From contig JAACMV010000011.1 in NCBI GenBank assembly GCA_010909725.1, forward strand, positions 806,001 to 870,000: a DNA stretch of 64,000 bases. The letters run 5' to 3'. The translations under genes and the position numbers were made by a program. This DNA is from Picochlorum sp. 'celeri'. Its lineage: Eukaryota; Chlorophyta; Trebouxiophyceae. The notes beneath the pieces were generated by a model that made no database searches, was not told the origin of the DNA, and saw only the letters and a list, made by a program, of their open reading frames with translations. Shown here in pieces: positions 62,588 through 64,000 of this stretch (position 1 is the stretch's first letter; each line of letters begins with the position of its first letter).

Positions 62588-64000
62588 ATGTATTCAGGGA
62601 GCAGAGCAGCCAGCAAGTGCAGTAATGCTGTGGTTGGACAACAACTCAGAATCGGATTGCGCTGGGCTTCCAATCGCCGCCCATTGTCAATTCATCCTGG
62701 TGATGAGCATTTAAACAATACTTGGGGTCGCAGTACGAAATCTAATGCGTCTCGCTTGTTTGTTCATGTACCTAGCCTTTGTCCAGTGGTCAAAGTCCAA
62801 CATGTGAAAAGAGGAATCCCCAAAGCTGCAGAATCTCATGATGGCGAACAATCTTCCCGACATGTTGCTCAACAGTCATCTGAAACTAGCGAGAGCACCA
62901 GTAGACTATATTATAGGGATATCTTGGGGATTGCGTTGCCCACCATGCTAGCGTTGAGTGTTGAACCTTTAAGTTCTCTAGTTTCGACAGCATTTGTTGG
63001 TCATGTTGGAGCTGCTGACCTAGCTGGGGTTGGAGTGGCTCTATCTGTATACAACTCTTTTACAAAACTGTTCAACATGCCGTTGCTTGCTATTATCACG
63101 TCATCGATAGCGTCTTCCAGGTCAGGATCATCAAAAGAGGATGAGGGAAGTGCCATAGGAAGGAGCATATTTTTGGCAGTCTTTGTTGGTGTGGTGCAGT
63201 CGATCGTTTTGGCGGCACTTGGAACATTTGGACTCAAACTGTATGGAGCTGGGGAGTTTTTCACTCCCGCATCTACATATTTACGCGTACGGACTCTAGG
63301 GAATGCAGTGACAGTATTATTTGTGTCACTTCTTGGGATTTTTAGAGGTCTTGGTGATGGCGTCTCACCCCTGATAGCGACGATGTGCTTCACTTGTGCA
63401 AGTATCGGGTTTGAATATCTATTTCTGTTTCAGTTCCATATGGGAACGGGAGGAGCTGCTCTAGCTGTTTTGACGGCGCAGATGTTTGCATGTTCAGTTG
63501 CTGTTGCAAAGCTTTGTACCCGAGTCTCATTAGGCAACAGCATGGCATCCTTATTTAGTAGAAGCGGCCTATCCAGCAGTTTGGAAAGCCTCAAAATGAC
63601 TGGAGTTTTGATGATCCGTACTTTGTGCATTTCAAGTGTGTATGCCATTGCCACTGCAATAGTCACACGTTCAGGTGCCATGACAGCTGCTGCACATCAG
63701 ATTGCATTTCAGATTTGGCTTGCGTCGAGTTTGTTGGCAGACAGTCTAGCAGTAGCCGCGCAATCTCTAATTGCTAGGTACATTGGGAGCGATATTGGAT
63801 CGGAACGGATGGTTGCTCGCACATCGCTTCATCTGTCAGTCATTTTGGGAATCTGCTTGACTTGTTTCCTGAGTGTTTCATCTCTGTTTTCACCGCTGCG
63901 TCTATTCACGTCAGATGTCATGGTTTTGGATGCCTTACGTGGAATATTCCCGGTGATTATTGCCAGTCAAACGCTCAACTCTCTTGCCTTTGTGTTGGAT
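62588..64000 (+). CDS. MATE-family multidrug/metabolite transporter, plastid type (3' truncated by window)
   Basis: A single open frame from ATG 62588 runs to the window end with no stop (at least 471 residues). The N-terminal 100 residues are Ser/Arg-rich, like a transit peptide. Membrane segments follow: LGIALPTMLALSVEPLSSLVSTAFVGHVG, ILGIFRGLGDGVSP-type and SGAMTAAAHQIAFQIWL, matching the DinF/EDS5-like MATE branch of plants and algae. These proton- or sodium-driven exporters carry secondary metabolites; plant relatives export salicylate or phenolics from plastids. The last helices lie beyond the window. Confidence 0.88.
   Translation, partial: MYSGSRAASKCSNAVVGQQLRIGLRWASNRRPLSIHPGDEHLNNTWGRSTKSNASRLFVHVPSLCPVVKVQHVKRGIPKAAESHDGEQSSRHVAQQSSETSESTSRLYYRDILGIALPTMLALSVEPLSSLVSTAFVGHVGAADLAGVGVALSVYNSFTKLFNMPLLAIITSSIASSRSGSSKEDEGSAIGRSIFLAVFVGVVQSIVLAALGTFGLKLYGAGEFFTPASTYLRVRTLGNAVTVLFVSLLGIFRGLGDGVSPLIATMCFTCASIGFEYLFLFQFHMGTGGAALAVLTAQMFACSVAVAKLCTRVSLGNSMASLFSRSGLSSSLESLKMTGVLMIRTLCISSVYAIATAIVTRSGAMTAAAHQIAFQIWLASSLLADSLAVAAQSLIARYIGSDIGSERMVARTSLHLSVILGICLTCFLSVSSLFSPLRLFTSDVMVLDALRGIFPVIIASQTLNSLAFVLD

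Noticed and set aside
1..64000. CRISPR arrays, insertion sequences or bacterial operons
   Set aside because: The genes have spliceosomal introns and eukaryotic families throughout; no regularly spaced repeats or transposase frames are seen.

Overview
This is nuclear DNA from a photosynthetic eukaryote, most likely a green alga (Chlorophyta) with a compact genome such as a Picochlorum-like trebouxiophyte or a prasinophyte. The phylum call rests on plant-lineage genes: the cytochrome b6f subunit PetM with a transit peptide, UGP3 (plastid sulfolipid synthesis), a plant-type eIF4B, a PXN-like peroxisomal carrier, isoamylase, and a carbonic anhydrase with a twin-arginine lumen signal. The species is not determined. 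Genes lie head to tail, convergent or divergent with short gaps. Most introns are about 60-165 nt, with GTACG/GTGCG/GTATG donors and TGCAG-like acceptors. I rebuilt exons by hand so that reading frames and protein families stay intact; start codons and first exons are the least certain parts.

Layout. 0-2.2 kb: partial isoamylase (-) and a plastid-type fructosamine-3-kinase (+). 2.5-11.5 kb: three bZIP genes. Two of them are near-identical copies of a 1.64-kb block that bracket XRCC3 and beta-ureidopropionase, and these two enclosed genes are only 9 nt apart on the same strand. 11.7-16.6 kb: two unrecognised acidic/basic proteins (-) and glycyl-tRNA synthetase (+). 16.6-22 kb: the least gene-dense part, with a secreted amine-oxidase-family flavoprotein between two identical 552-bp direct repeats and a palindrome-rich 457-bp insertion-like segment. 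22-31 kb: RPA3, NOL6/UTP22, a lumenal carbonic anhydrase, eIF4B, a peroxisomal carrier and an RFC small subunit. 31-45 kb: UGP3, NOT4-type E3 ligase, PetM, a carboxymuconolactone-decarboxylase-like protein, an SCP2 protein, a SANT-domain protein, a ZNG1-type metal GTPase and an ABCG half-transporter. 45-64 kb: SPB1 rRNA methyltransferase, UDP-glucose 4-epimerase, a secreted GT-A-like glycosyltransferase, PHYHD1-like dioxygenase, SART3, FolB, mitochondrial aconitase, the NDUFA9-type complex I subunit, CSN2, a secreted FG-GAP-like protein, and a MATE transporter that runs off the end.

There is no operon-style pathway logic. DNA replication and repair (XRCC3, RPA3, RFC), ribosome biogenesis (NOL6, SPB1) and organelle metabolism are interspersed as in ordinary nuclear chromosomes. 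The most unusual structures are the 9-nt XRCC3/UPB1 junction (candidate dicistronic mRNA), a second tight same-strand pair (SANT/ZNG1, 29 nt, with an ATGCTATGA overlap), the mosaic bZIP duplication, and the repeat-flanked oxidase locus.
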